DNA of 64,000 nt from Thermoplasmataceae archaeon (GCA_038729425.1 JAVYSB010000005.1:57846-121845), one strand, 5' to 3'. Shown: positions 17,409 to 26,553, numbered from the stretch's first letter. Numbers and translations are program-made. The notes: generated from the letters alone by a model not told the origin.

Positions 17409-19496
17409 GTGACATGCCAGGTAATTATTGAAAGAGAGAATAGAATTCCTGCAGATAAAGTACCGGTTCTGTTCAATGCCTTCAACAGCAAATTTCCAGG
17501 CACTGTGCTGCTTGAAACAACAACGCCTGGAGGCAACACCATACTCACCTGGGATCCTGCTGCCACGATTACAGTTAAAAATGGGCTTGCTGATGTGAAA
17601 GCTGATAAGGACATTCAAATATCTTCTCTGGGGAAGGATAAAAATTATTTTCCTGAGATCCTCGAAAATACAATCAGGGAATGTCGGACTGAACCCGAGC
17701 CAGAAAACTCTGGATTAATACCCTTTATTGGTGGCTTTATAGGTTACGTTGGATATGAATGGGCCGCAAAGCAGCAGGGTTTTGCGAAGAGTAGGATTCA
17801 GGGCATTCCAGATGCCTGGTTCAGTCTGTACGATAGAGCTCTTGTGGTTGACAAAAACGGGAGCGTCTACATAATAGCGGTACCATCTATCAGGAATGCA
17901 AAGTTTGAATACATAAGATCACAGATATACACAGCGTTAATTGGCACAGATTCTCTGAAATTCAACTCGGTTAAGCCAGTAGACCTGCGCTTTGAGTATG
18001 ACTTTCCAAGGGAGCAGTTTGAGGAGGGGGTCAGAGAAGTAAAGAGTTCTATCCGTTCTGGAGACGTTTATCAGGCCAACATAGCTCAGCGGATAAGATC
18101 CAGGGGGCTGGTACCCTGGCAGCTCTATTCCAGGTTACGAGAATATAATCCGAGCCCATACTCTGGCATCCTCTCTGCAGGGGGTTTCACAATCGTATCA
18201 AGCTCGCCGGAGCGGCTGATCAGTGTTGTTAAGGAACGTTCTGGAAAAACCTGGGTTTCGACAAGACCGATTGCAGGAACCCGTCCGAGAGGTGATGGGA
18301 AGCAGGATCTTATGAATGAGAGGGCACTGACGACCTCCAGAAAAGAACTCGCTGAGCACACAATGCTTGTTGATCTTTCAAGAAACGACCTTGGTAGGGT
18401 TTCCCTGAGCGGAAGCGTAATGGTAGATGAATTCTTAACTGTAGAACGTTATTCGCATGTAATGCATCTGGTATCCGATGTCAAAGGTATACTTTCTCCT
18501 GCCGCAAGACTGACTGATCTTTTCAATGCTCTCATGCCTGGCGGTTCTGTTACTGGTACGCCTAAGATAAGTGCAACACGGGTCATTTCAGAGATTGAGC
18601 CTGTTTCCAGAGGAGCTTATACAGGGTCAATGGGCTATATTTCACTGAACGGGAACATGGATTTCAATATCCTGATCAGGAGTGCGTTCTACCCAGAAAA
18701 CGATCGTGAGGTGCATGTTTATGCAGGATCCGGCATTGTGCAGGATTCAGACCCACAGAGAGAGTGGAAGGAAACCAATGAGAAAGCGAAAGCGCTGCTG
18801 GAGTCACTCCAAGGGTATAGCAGTTCAGGCTATTCATGGGAACCCCCCAGAATCAGATCATCCTGGGATCCACCAAAGGCCGCACCTGATTTTAGATCAA
18901 GACATGTTCTGATGATAGATAACTACGACTCATTTACATATAACCTTGTCCAGTATGTCTCCATGCTAGGTGCTAAGGTCACAGTGGTTCGGAATGACGA
19001 ATCTGACGTGAGGAACCTCCTGAAACTGAATCCAACTCATCTCGTAATCTCACCCGGACCTGGGAAACCGGACGATTCTGGGATTTCAATGGAAGCTATC
19101 AGGGCTTTCGAAGGATTACCGACACTAGGCGTCTGCCTCGGTCACCAGGCAATAGTCGAAAGTTACGGAGGTACAGTTGTTCGAGGGCGTCTACCCGTGC
19201 ACGGTAAAGCCTCGGAGATAGTCAGGACAACACATACGCATCCTGCTGACATACTGAGCGGCCTCCCTCGCTCATTTATAGCCGGCCGGTATCATTCGCT
19301 TGTTGCTGACGAGGTCAGGGACCCTTTGTTTGTTACATCTGAAACCGATAATGGAGAGATAATGTCTGTTCAGCACAGAGATCTGCCTATCTATGGAGTA
19401 CAATTTCATCCAGAGTCTGTGCTTACGAAGAATGGCCTCGCGATTCTTGAGAATTTTCTCAGGATTCAGGGTAAGGTGAAGAGAAATGATATCTGA
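17409..19496 (+). CDS. pabB-pabA: Aminodeoxychorismate synthase, PabB-PabA fusion
   Basis: 695 residues. About 1-465 are the chorismate-using component: SGDVYQANIAQRI, then ELAEHTMLVDLSRNDLGRV and LMPGGSVTGTPKISATRVISEIE. The PGGSVTG loop is the PabB form rather than the TrpE form. About 495-690 are a class I glutamine amidotransferase with MIDNYDSFTYNLVQYV, catalytic Cys in LGVCLGHQ, and QFHPES for the His-Glu pair. The enzyme makes 4-amino-4-deoxychorismate. The start is a GTG. pabC overlaps its end by 11 bp, giving a two-gene p-aminobenzoate operon. Anthranilate synthase is the alternative, but the pabC partner argues against it. Confidence 0.9.
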   Translation: MTCQVIIERENRIPADKVPVLFNAFNSKFPGTVLLETTTPGGNTILTWDPAATITVKNGLADVKADKDIQISSLGKDKNYFPEILENTIRECRTEPEPENSGLIPFIGGFIGYVGYEWAAKQQGFAKSRIQGIPDAWFSLYDRALVVDKNGSVYIIAVPSIRNAKFEYIRSQIYTALIGTDSLKFNSVKPVDLRFEYDFPREQFEEGVREVKSSIRSGDVYQANIAQRIRSRGLVPWQLYSRLREYNPSPYSGILSAGGFTIVSSSPERLISVVKERSGKTWVSTRPIAGTRPRGDGKQDLMNERALTTSRKELAEHTMLVDLSRNDLGRVSLSGSVMVDEFLTVERYSHVMHLVSDVKGILSPAARLTDLFNALMPGGSVTGTPKISATRVISEIEPVSRGAYTGSMGYISLNGNMDFNILIRSAFYPENDREVHVYAGSGIVQDSDPQREWKETNEKAKALLESLQGYSSSGYSWEPPRIRSSWDPPKAAPDFRSRHVLMIDNYDSFTYNLVQYVSMLGAKVTVVRNDESDVRNLLKLNPTHLVISPGPGKPDDSGISMEAIRAFEGLPTLGVCLGHQAIVESYGGTVVRGRLPVHGKASEIVRTTHTHPADILSGLPRSFIAGRYHSLVADEVRDPLFVTSETDNGEIMSVQHRDLPIYGVQFHPESVLTKNGLAILENFLRIQGKVKRNDI

Positions 19497-20349
19497 TAGT
19501 CATGAATGGCTTGGAGGAAAGCTTTACAGTTGGGATTCATCCAGTATTCCCGCAGGATTCCGGCTTGGAGACGGTGTGTTTGAGACCATAAGGACGTACA
19601 ACGGAGTCCCATTCAAGCTTACCTCGCATATTTCCCGCCTTCTTTCTGGGGCAAGATCAATTGGTATGAAGGAACTGCCAACCATAGAATCTGTTAAGGA
19701 ACTGATCATGGATACATTGAAGTCCAGCATCTCAGAAACGCCACAGACGGAGCGAATTATCCGGCCACTGTTGTTCTCAGATCATCCTCTCTGGGGATTT
19801 GTGGTTCTTGTCGATCCAATCGAAGCTCAAGAGAAAGGCTCATCCGAGGAGGGTCTGACCGTGGGTATTTCGTCACATTCCCATCCTGAAAGGTATCTAA
19901 TACCACCATCTGGAGATAACCAGGTAAAATGGATCTCTCGGGGTCCTTTGTCTCAAGCCTTAAGAGACGCTACATCCATGGGCTGGGATGAGGCGCTCTT
20001 GACAAATTCAAAGGGAAGAATCGTTGAGGGCACCAGATCAAATATTCTGGTAATAAGTGATAACCGCATCATTGCTCCTGGAACCAAATCGTTTGCCTTC
20101 CCGGGGATAACTAGAAGCATAGTGGTGGAAAGCGCAAAGACGAGGGGGGTAGAAGTCATCGATCGGCCGCTGGAACTTGTTGAATTGCTTGAGGCTCAGG
20201 AGGCTCTTCTGACTTCCACACTGCTTGGTGTAATGCCAATTTTGCATGCCATATATGGGAACAGGATACAGCGCCTTAAAAGTGGTGAACTCTCAAAGAT
20301 TCTTATTTCAGATTTCAAGGCTGAAACGCAGAAGCAGAAAAGATTTTAG
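19486..20349 (+). CDS. pabC: Aminodeoxychorismate lyase (class IV PLP enzyme)
   Basis: 287 residues of the class IV aminotransferase fold: FRLGDGVFETIRTYNG near the start, the PLP lysine in NQVKWISRGPLSQALRDA, and the typical WDEALLTNSKGRIVEGTRSNI and GITRSIVVESA. The lyase splits aminodeoxychorismate into p-aminobenzoate and pyruvate for folate-type cofactors. Starting inside the end of the PabB-PabA gene implies translational coupling. A branched-chain or D-amino acid aminotransferase has the same fold, but the location makes PabC the best call. A perfect hairpin follows the stop codon at once. Confidence 0.87.
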   Translation: MISDSHEWLGGKLYSWDSSSIPAGFRLGDGVFETIRTYNGVPFKLTSHISRLLSGARSIGMKELPTIESVKELIMDTLKSSISETPQTERIIRPLLFSDHPLWGFVVLVDPIEAQEKGSSEEGLTVGISSHSHPERYLIPPSGDNQVKWISRGPLSQALRDATSMGWDEALLTNSKGRIVEGTRSNILVISDNRIIAPGTKSFAFPGITRSIVVESAKTRGVEVIDRPLELVELLEAQEALLTSTLLGVMPILHAIYGNRIQRLKSGELSKILISDFKAETQKQKRF

Positions 20350-20378
20350 AATTAATGCCAGAGCGACCGGCATTAATT
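20350..20378. terminator. Perfect hairpin filling the gap between convergent pabC and amt
   Basis: AATTAATGCC (20350-20359) and GGCATTAATT (20369-20378) form a perfect 10-bp stem with a 9-nt loop. The hairpin occupies exactly the 29 bp between the two stop codons, so it would appear at the 3' end of both transcripts. This looks like a two-way terminator or 3'-end stabiliser. Confidence 0.6.
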
Positions 20379-21707
20379 TCACTGCGGCGTTTGGGCTGTT
20401 GTTGTGGCCAGTTCTTCTTTCTCAGTAATGCTTTCTTCTGCAAGTATTCCGTGCATTCCTTTACTTAATAGAGCAGATACAATGAAAGACACCACAAACA
20501 CGAATATACCGACCACGATTATGCCAAAGACCTCAAGACCAAGCTGATGAAGTGCTGCAAACCCACCCCCGAAGAATAAACCATTAGGTACAGATGGGTA
20601 GCCAGCAGCGGAAGCAAAGGCATTCTGTGAGAAGAACCCAATCATGAGGATACCAAACAGGCCCCCAACACCATGAACAGATAGCACACCCACAGGATCT
20701 GTGAACCACCTAGCTTTCGAGAGGATTTTTTCACCAACAATGAAAAGTGGTCCAGCTATGACTCCGAGGATCAGCGCACTCCCAACGCTGACAAAACCGG
20801 CAAGTGGTGTGATGACAACAAGTCCCATAAGAGTGCCATTCACCGCGTAAAGCATTCCAGGGTTTTCCCTGGTCTCGAGGTACTTGAAGAACATTGTAGA
20901 GAGTAACCCAGCTGACCCCGAGATAAATGTGGTTAGGACTATAGTTATGGCAGAATAGTTCAACCCAAGCTCAGTCCCGGGGTTGAAGCCAAACCAGCCT
21001 ATCCACAATAGGAGTATTGAAAGGGTCAGCCAACCACGGTTCAAGTTAATTGGCACCTGTATTGATTCTGTAAGCCCTTTCTTCTTTTCTTCCCGCCACA
21101 CTTGTGTCATTATGCCCAGGGCAGCAATTGCGGCTGCTCCGTGTACGAGTAGACCACCTGCAAAATCTCTTACCCCAAGTGAGTATAGCCAGCCTGAAGG
21201 ATTCCATATCCATGAAACCGGTATAGTCCAGATTATCATGAAATAAACAGCAGAATAGATAATGAATGCCATTAGCTTGACCTTCCTCAATACCACCACA
21301 CTTACTAGGGCAAGAGTGACCGATGCGCATGCCGCCTCAAAGAAGAAGAATGTTCCAGTTGCAAGAAACGTATTGGAATAAGCCGATCCAGTAAGCCAGT
21401 ATATTCCAGAGAGCATACCTGAGTTTGAAGAAAACATTCCCAGGAAAAGACCATTGTTCAGAGGGTTGCCAATGACCCCTCCGATTGATGGGGCAAATGC
21501 AATGTTAAACCCCACGAAGGCCATGAATATGAGAGAAGAACCGGTGATTAGGGTGGTCTTAAGGAGAGCATTATCAAACCTTTCACTGAGTTCTCCAATC
21601 TCAAGAAAACCCACTGAAATTGCCATTATGAAGACAAGAAGTCCGCAAAAGAGTATCCACAGATTGTTAATAAGGTCAAGCGTCAATACGATGCACCTTC
21701 TAGACAA
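20379..21707 (-). CDS. amt: Ammonium transporter, Amt family
   Basis: 442 residues, about eleven membrane helices. The conserved pore histidines are visible in LLVHGAAAIAALG and VLSVHGVGGLFGILM, along with WIGWFGFNPGTELG and LGVIAGPLFIVGEK. Amt proteins carry ammonium/ammonia across the membrane. The start is uncertain: TTG at 21707 or a second TTG seven codons later; the true N-terminus must lie close to the first helix (LINNLWILFCGLLVF). No GlnK-type PII gene lies next to it, unlike many amt loci. The C-terminal tail is short and acidic. Confidence 0.92.
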   Translation of the reverse strand: MSRRCIVLTLDLINNLWILFCGLLVFIMAISVGFLEIGELSERFDNALLKTTLITGSSLIFMAFVGFNIAFAPSIGGVIGNPLNNGLFLGMFSSNSGMLSGIYWLTGSAYSNTFLATGTFFFFEAACASVTLALVSVVVLRKVKLMAFIIYSAVYFMIIWTIPVSWIWNPSGWLYSLGVRDFAGGLLVHGAAAIAALGIMTQVWREEKKKGLTESIQVPINLNRGWLTLSILLLWIGWFGFNPGTELGLNYSAITIVLTTFISGSAGLLSTMFFKYLETRENPGMLYAVNGTLMGLVVITPLAGFVSVGSALILGVIAGPLFIVGEKILSKARWFTDPVGVLSVHGVGGLFGILMIGFFSQNAFASAAGYPSVPNGLFFGGGFAALHQLGLEVFGIIVVGIFVFVVSFIVSALLSKGMHGILAEESITEKEELATTTAQTPQ

Positions 21708-21875
21708 TGGTACAGGAGTTTAAAACTCTGATGGGCTAAATATTCGGCTAATGCTTGGAATAAGCTATTCCACGTGATATTTATTATATTTTATACCTGA
21801 AAGAACACCAACCCGTTACAGAGGAAAAGGTAATGAACAGCTACAATAGCGCAGTGCAAGAAGTCCACAAATACG

Positions 21876-21900
21876 TTACATTTTTATGAGAAAAATGTAA
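21876..21900 (-). terminator. Perfect hairpin downstream of the M20 amidohydrolase
   Basis: TTACATTTTT (21876-21885) and AAAAATGTAA (21891-21900) form a perfect 10-bp stem with a 5-nt loop, 18 bp past the stop of the minus-strand M20 gene. The position suggests transcript termination or 3'-end protection. It could instead be an operator for the amt gene, whose start lies about 170 bp further on. Confidence 0.45.
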
Positions 21901-21918
21901 GTTGTGACTCGAATAAGT

Positions 21919-23085
21919 CTAAACCCCAAGTAGCTTTAATGCAGATCTGTAGAGAATTTCCACACCGTACTTCATCGCATCTTCATCTATTTTGAAGGTT
22001 GGGCTGTGATTTGGAGACACAATCCCTTTTTTTTGGTTACCTACACCGAGAAAAAAGAAAGCTCCAGGAACCTCCTTCAGATAGTAGGAGAAGTCCTCCG
22101 AACCCATAATGGGATCGGGATGAAATACATTCTTGGCACCGACCACTGTCTTCGCAACCTCCTCCACGGTCGAATCAATCACAGGGTCATTGACCACTAC
22201 AGGGTATCCTTCCAAATAGTTGAATTCATAGGTTGCGCCGTAAGAATTGCAGATTCCAGACAGGAGCCTTTCCAGACTGCTCCTCACCTTTGCCCTGATT
22301 TCATCGTCGAAAGATCTGACGGTGCCGGTAAGATCGGCGTACTGGGCGATGATATTGAACCTGTAACCTGAATTGAAAGTACCGAATGTCACGACAGCTG
22401 GATTGAAGGTTGGAATCATTCTCGATACTATGGCCTGAGCGGCATCTACGAAATAAGAGGCGATAACAAGAGCATCGATGGAGTTCGAAGGGTCAGAACC
22501 ATGACCCCCTTTTCCTATAATCCTTATGCGGAACTCATCGGAACCAGCCATTGCACGTCCCGGGTATGCTGCCACTGTACCCGAAGGCATTAGGGAAGTT
22601 ACATGCTGGCCAACTATCGCGGAAACTCCCCTTAGCTCGTCCGCCTTGATAAAATCTATCGCGCCTCCCGGGGTCGTCTCTTCTGCAGCCTGGAAGATGA
22701 GCCTCACAGTGCCTTTGAATGATGCCCTATTTTCAACAAGAAGCTTTGCGGCCCCGAGCAGCATTGCTGTGTGGGCGTCGTGACCACAGGCATGCATAAT
22801 CCCCTTATTCCTGGACATGAAAGGAACTTCTACCTCTTCCAGCACCGGAAGTGCATCCATATCAGCCCTGAGGGCGACTGTCTTGCCCTTTTCAAATCCG
22901 TTTATGTCGCAAGCTATGCCTGTTTTCCCGATCCTCCGGCACGTAAGTCCCATGTAATTCAGTTCCTTCTCAATACGATCCGCCGTCCCAAACTCATTGA
23001 AACTTAATTCTGGATTTTCGTGAAAATACCTTCTCAAATTAACCACATACTCATTTACCTTTTCACTTTCCATGCCGTTCACCAT
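21919..23085 (-). CDS. M20-family amidohydrolase (carboxypeptidase / N-acyl-amino-acid hydrolase type)
   Basis: About 388 residues with the M20D layout. Metal-binding motifs are HACGHDAHTAM, the glutamate pair in FQAAEETTPGGA, GQHV, and GSEDFSYYLKEVPG near the C-terminus. The lid/dimer domain is in the middle (residues about 185-300). Relatives cleave N-acyl amino acids, hippurate or short peptides in the cytoplasm. Starts at ATG 23085 or 23073 are both plausible; I took the first. It is a lone gene upstream of amt on the same strand, with a hairpin between, so the two are probably separate units. Confidence 0.88.
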   Translation of the reverse strand: MVNGMESEKVNEYVVNLRRYFHENPELSFNEFGTADRIEKELNYMGLTCRRIGKTGIACDINGFEKGKTVALRADMDALPVLEEVEVPFMSRNKGIMHACGHDAHTAMLLGAAKLLVENRASFKGTVRLIFQAAEETTPGGAIDFIKADELRGVSAIVGQHVTSLMPSGTVAAYPGRAMAGSDEFRIRIIGKGGHGSDPSNSIDALVIASYFVDAAQAIVSRMIPTFNPAVVTFGTFNSGYRFNIIAQYADLTGTVRSFDDEIRAKVRSSLERLLSGICNSYGATYEFNYLEGYPVVVNDPVIDSTVEEVAKTVVGAKNVFHPDPIMGSEDFSYYLKEVPGAFFFLGVGNQKKGIVSPNHSPTFKIDEDAMKYGVEILYRSALKLLGV

Positions 23086-23251
23086 ATGATACAAAGATGT
23101 TTGTGCTTTATGAACTCATGTATAAAACATTTGTAGACGAAAAGAGGGAAGTTGGACTCTTTTGGTAATGATATTTTACAAAAAAGGAAAATTGATTGAC
23201 ATCACGTGCAGCCTGGAATTAGTGGGATCTTTGATGAAGTGTTTTCCATTT

Positions 23252-24514
23252 TTAATTGGGGCCCCTGATCCTCTTTAGCATTTCGGCTGCCACATCAGAG
23301 CGTATCTTCCTTTCCTTGACCATCATTTCAGCCAGCCTGTCAATCTCTTCGCCCTTCGCTCCAACCGAAACAGCAACATTCCTGGCGTGGAGTCCCATGT
23401 GTCCCTTCTGGATTCCTTCTGCAGCTAGAGCTCTTATTGCCCCAAAGTTTTGCGCCAGACCTACGGCTGCAAGTACGTTTGCGAATTCTCGGGCCGATGA
23501 AATTCCGAGGATTTTACGCATAAGTTTAGCCTTCGGATGCGTTGCGGTAGCCCCGCCCACGATTCCTACGGCAAGGGGAAGCTCTATATAACCAGCAAGG
23601 TCTCCATTATCATTGATTTCCCACCTCGAGAGTGAGGTATAACGGTTCATGGCAGCATAGGAGTGCGCCCCAGCCTCTATAGCCCTCCAGTCATTTGCAG
23701 TGGCTATCAGCACTGCGTCAATGCCATTCATTATTCCTTTGTTGTGGGTTGCTGCTCTGTATGGATCTATGCTGGCGAATTTATACGCTTCGACAATACC
23801 ACCCACCGTGTCATCTCCGCCTATGGCTTTCCGATCAAAAACAGCATACGATCTTGTCATTCTGTACGTTGCAAGATTACTTAGAATCCTTAACCTGACG
23901 TTACCCCTCGATATCTCAGAGATTTTCGGGGCAAGGTATTCGGCCATGGTGTTCACTGCATTAGCTCCCATTGCATCTCTCACATCGACAAGTAGATGAA
24001 CAACCAGCATCGGATTCGATTCATCAATCACCCTGACTTCGAGGTCCTTAGCTCCGCCACCAACTTTCAGGAGAACTGGATCCTGTGAATTAGCCATGTC
24101 AAGTAATTCCTGCTTCCTTTCGAGAATTCTGAACTTTGCTCCAAAAGGATCAGAAACACCGGATAGCTCTATCTGGCCAATCATGATCGGTTCTGACGAG
24201 ACTGACCTGAATCCCCCTTTAACCCTGGCCATCCTTGCAGCGTTTGAGGCTGCTGCGACCACGCTTGGTTCCTCTATCGCCATGGGAATAAAGTAATCCC
24301 TGTCATTGATCCGGAAGTTTGTTGCGATGCCTATTGGGACCTCAATGGCTGAGATAACATTTTCTATCATATGATCCGCAGCAGAATCCCCCAGACCGCC
24401 CATATTTCTAAGCAATCTCATCTCTTCTTCTGTCAAATCAGTTGCCTTCCTGATTAACTCTCTTCTCTCCTCCACGGATAATTTGTAAAATCCGGAAATG
24501 TTTGATTCTGGCAT
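23252..24514 (-). CDS. mvaA: Hydroxymethylglutaryl-CoA reductase, class II
   Basis: 420 residues. Class II signatures include NVISAIEVPIGIATNF, the glutamate in IPMAIEEPSVVAAASNAARM, the DAMGANAVNTMAE motif, and the late catalytic His in KGHMGLHARNVAVS. There is no membrane anchor. It reduces HMG-CoA to mevalonate, the committed step towards archaeal isoprenoid lipids. Most archaea have class I; class II, the bacterial type, is known in a few lineages including Thermoplasmata and is usually read as an old transfer. ATG at 24514 follows an A/T box (TTTAATAC) about 25 bp upstream. Confidence 0.93.
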   Translation of the reverse strand: MPESNISGFYKLSVEERRELIRKATDLTEEEMRLLRNMGGLGDSAADHMIENVISAIEVPIGIATNFRINDRDYFIPMAIEEPSVVAAASNAARMARVKGGFRSVSSEPIMIGQIELSGVSDPFGAKFRILERKQELLDMANSQDPVLLKVGGGAKDLEVRVIDESNPMLVVHLLVDVRDAMGANAVNTMAEYLAPKISEISRGNVRLRILSNLATYRMTRSYAVFDRKAIGGDDTVGGIVEAYKFASIDPYRAATHNKGIMNGIDAVLIATANDWRAIEAGAHSYAAMNRYTSLSRWEINDNGDLAGYIELPLAVGIVGGATATHPKAKLMRKILGISSAREFANVLAAVGLAQNFGAIRALAAEGIQKGHMGLHARNVAVSVGAKGEEIDRLAEMMVKERKIRSDVAAEMLKRIRGPN

Positions 24515-25351
24515 TCTACGCTATAATCCACCGTATTAAAGATTTTACCTAACCCATTCTTATAACGTTCACAAATGGAGTGCCCTGCTCCAAAGCGTGA
24601 TATAGCTGAGAAAATAGCGAATTCGTTTACTATTTTTGTCCTTATAACCAAGGAAAGGTTGTCTTTCGCCTTCATTAGAAGATAACCTCCTTCTCTTACG
24701 CAGCTGAAATGTAACGATTAATTTGAACTATCCGCGTAAAACAGAGGAAATTCAATAACATTCAAATTGCCTAATTACGCCAGCAGATCACAAATTATGA
24801 GACTTTACACTCTGAGTGCCCTAATTATCATTATGCGTTCAACGTCAGTCATTATAAATGGAGTTCTGTGAGTGCTGTAAGAGTCGTGCCCAATTGGAAT
24901 TTTATTCGCGTAAACTGTAAAACTAAGTAATATTTTTGATTATAAATGAGAAAGTGGACAGCCTTCCTTTGATTGTTTTTATATCTTTCATACTATATCT
25001 TGGATTCGCCTCTAGAGCAGCCGCAAGAACTGATAATATGAAACACAAGTCTTAAGATTGGTTTTCACCCGGCTTTTCAGCACAAATTCTTCGGTGAAGT
25101 ACGGGTATTTAAGAGATTTTCGAATTTATATTGATGGAAGTGCCCCTAGCTTCCTAAAAAGATCAACTGATTCCACGTCCTGCGAAACTCCGGTTATGTA
25201 TTCTTAGGGTTACAGCGCCACCCTATAAGTAGAAGCATGACGTTATTGCAACTTAATCTGACCATATTTTGACAAGGGAGAATATCGGTCTTTTGCATGA
25301 GAAGTACTCCGGACCACGTTCTCAAAGTCATATGATTTTGCCAAAATACTA
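24515..25351. other. Long gene-poor stretch
   Basis: About 840 bp, A/T-rich, with no convincing gene on either strand. The first bases hold the HMG-CoA reductase promoter. A short open piece on the minus strand near 25130-25200 (reading YITGVSQDVESVDLFRKLG before a stop) looks faintly like a protein tail, but stop codons lie right upstream. It may be decayed DNA of the accessory region. Confidence 0.4.
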
Positions 25352-25378
25352 TATACGTATACGCTATGCATATGTATA
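25352..25378 (+). promoter_or_regulatory. Palindromic promoter/operator of vapBC
   Basis: The perfect palindrome TATACGTATA (25352-25361) lies 18-27 bp before the vapB ATG, and a second GTATA at 25374-25378 pairs with TATAC at 25358-25362. The spacing places the dyads over the likely TATA box and transcription start, as expected for autorepression by the VapB-VapC complex. Confidence 0.5.
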
Positions 25379-25603
25379 ATGACAAAACCGGTTACTTTGT
25401 CAGATGCTGCCTACGATGCACTGCTAAAAGCGAAGGGAAAGAACATGTCATTCTCAGATGTGGTGCTCAAACTTGTTGAGGAGTCAAAACGAAAGAATAA
25501 CTTTTCTAGCTTTGCAGGGGCTTTCAAATCCGATGCAACCAATCTAGAAAAATTTAGAAAGCAGATTGAAGAAGACAGGTTAAGAAACACTGAAGGTTTG
25601 TGA
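25379..25603 (+). CDS. vapB: VapB-type antitoxin
   Basis: 74 residues. The N-terminal half (KPVTLSDAAYDALLKAKGKNMSFSDVVLKLVEES) matches the short DNA-binding antitoxins of archaeal vapBC loci. The C-terminal half is charged and would wrap round the toxin. ATG at 25379. The PIN-domain toxin frame follows at once, overlapping or a few bases downstream, as in most vapBC operons. Palindromes just upstream fit autoregulation. The pair lies in a gene-poor accessory region beside other toxin-antitoxin genes. Confidence 0.82.
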   Translation: MTKPVTLSDAAYDALLKAKGKNMSFSDVVLKLVEESKRKNNFSSFAGAFKSDATNLEKFRKQIEEDRLRNTEGL

Positions 25604-25607
25604 TCAT

Positions 25608-25973
25608 CTGGTCGTTCTGGATACCAACGTCATCATAGATTATCTTATAGGAAAGGAGAAGATCGTCAGTCTGATCAATCGATTTGCTGATAATGAATTA
25701 GCAACGACATTTGTAAATGAGTATGAGTTACTTAAGTACAAAAACGGAAGGATTTTAGATGAAGTCATTGAAACCCTGAAAATCTATTACTCAAACGACA
25801 TTTCCACCGAAGCTTCTGCCGTAGTATACCACAAACTGAGAACAAACGGCAAGATGATGAGCGATAACGACCTGTTGATATTTGGAGTATGTGCTGCCAA
25901 TAATGAGCAATTGATCACGCAAGACAAAGCATTTCTGGTCCTTGAGAGTAGTCAGGTCTCGGTGATCGAGTAG
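25608..25973 (+). CDS. vapC: VapC-type PIN-domain toxin without a standard start codon
   Basis: An open frame of about 121 residues with all PIN-domain acidic residues: Asp in VVLDTNVIIDYL, Glu in FVNEYELLKY, Asp in MSDNDLLIFGV, and Asp in LITQDKAFLVL. PIN toxins are Mg-dependent RNases, typically cutting tRNA or rRNA. No ATG, GTG or TTG lies in frame before the first catalytic Asp. The upstream stop is at 25581-25583, and the only near-cognate codons are CTG at 25590 and CTG at 25608. A GTG at 25600 is out of frame. So it either starts on CTG, depends on coupling to vapB, or has lost its start. Its 3' end overlaps the convergent RelE-like gene. Confidence 0.78.
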   Translation: MVVLDTNVIIDYLIGKEKIVSLINRFADNELATTFVNEYELLKYKNGRILDEVIETLKIYYSNDISTEASAVVYHKLRTNGKMMSDNDLLIFGVCAANNEQLITQDKAFLVLESSQVSVIE

Positions 25974-26340
25974 ATATCTCTGGTAAATAATTGGCGTGAT
26001 ATTCAAATTCTCCAATAGTTGAATCTCCTTTAACATTCTTAGTGAGAAACCGTTCCATCAATATTGTAACTATCTCTATTTCACTGCCTGCGACAGAATA
26101 CACTAACCTCCATGCGTCAGGAAGGTTGTATTTCCATAAATTGTCGATCCTATATTTCTGTGCGTAGGATTTTGGTATCTGACGTTTTGGTATTTGAATT
26201 CCACAGAATAGATTTGATTTTAGGTCATCAGTCGCTCTTTCCAGAAACTTATAGAGAGTCGGATTATCTGTCTTCGTGTGGAAGTATGCATACTGAGTAT
26301 CTTCATCTGCGAATACCACAGTGACCTTCTCGTCAATCAC
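25915..26340 (-). CDS. RelE/ParE-like toxin
   Basis: 141 residues from a GTG. The segment NLWKYNLPDAWRLVYSVAGSEIEIVTIL is the typical core of archaeal RelE-like mRNA interferases (the WRL-Y strand followed by a strand ending before the active region). The usual ending with a compact catalytic strand is not clear: after ILMERFLTKNVKG the protein runs on for over 40 residues (ending RPDYSQGPEMLCLA), and this tail overlaps vapC by 59 bp. The C-terminus may be frameshifted or read through. It lies 48 bp downstream of a small winged-helix-like gene that may be its antitoxin. Confidence 0.6.
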   Translation of the reverse strand: MIDEKVTVVFADEDTQYAYFHTKTDNPTLYKFLERATDDLKSNLFCGIQIPKRQIPKSYAQKYRIDNLWKYNLPDAWRLVYSVAGSEIEIVTILMERFLTKNVKGDSTIGEFEYHANYLPEISTRSPRPDYSQGPEMLCLA

Positions 26341-26388
26341 TACTTCAATAGCAGTTTGCTATTGCTATATTTACTCACAAGCTCGGAG

Positions 26389-26553
26389 TTATACCCAGAT
26401 CATCTTGCCTTTATTTTGTACAGTCTTTCCCGAATCTTCTAGATACGAAATAATGAGGTTAAACGTTTGGTACATAACCTTCTTTTCTAAGGAAAGCCAA
26501 AGCCGCCTCTTTGACGGATATTCTTCCGCTTTTCTCAGAGCATCTTCTACCAT
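26389..26553 (-). CDS. Small winged-helix-like protein, candidate antitoxin
   Basis: 54 residues from ATG at 26553 (MVEDALRKAEEYPSKRRLWL). The pattern is a short helix, a second helix pair (KKVMYQTFNLIISYLED) and a beta-wing ending GKMIWV, much like small archaeal winged-helix proteins. The frame is open upstream into the tail of the broken MFS gene, so a longer reading is possible, but the homology and the ATG argue for a separate gene. Its place just ahead of the RelE-like gene suggests an antitoxin. I do not recognise a named family with certainty. Confidence 0.5.
   Translation of the reverse strand: MVEDALRKAEEYPSKRRLWLSLEKKVMYQTFNLIISYLEDSGKTVQNKGKMIWV

Noticed and set aside
25130..25200. 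Minus-strand peptide YITGVSQDVESVDLFRKLG as a gene tail
   Set aside because: Only about 24 codons with stops right upstream; too short to support a gene.
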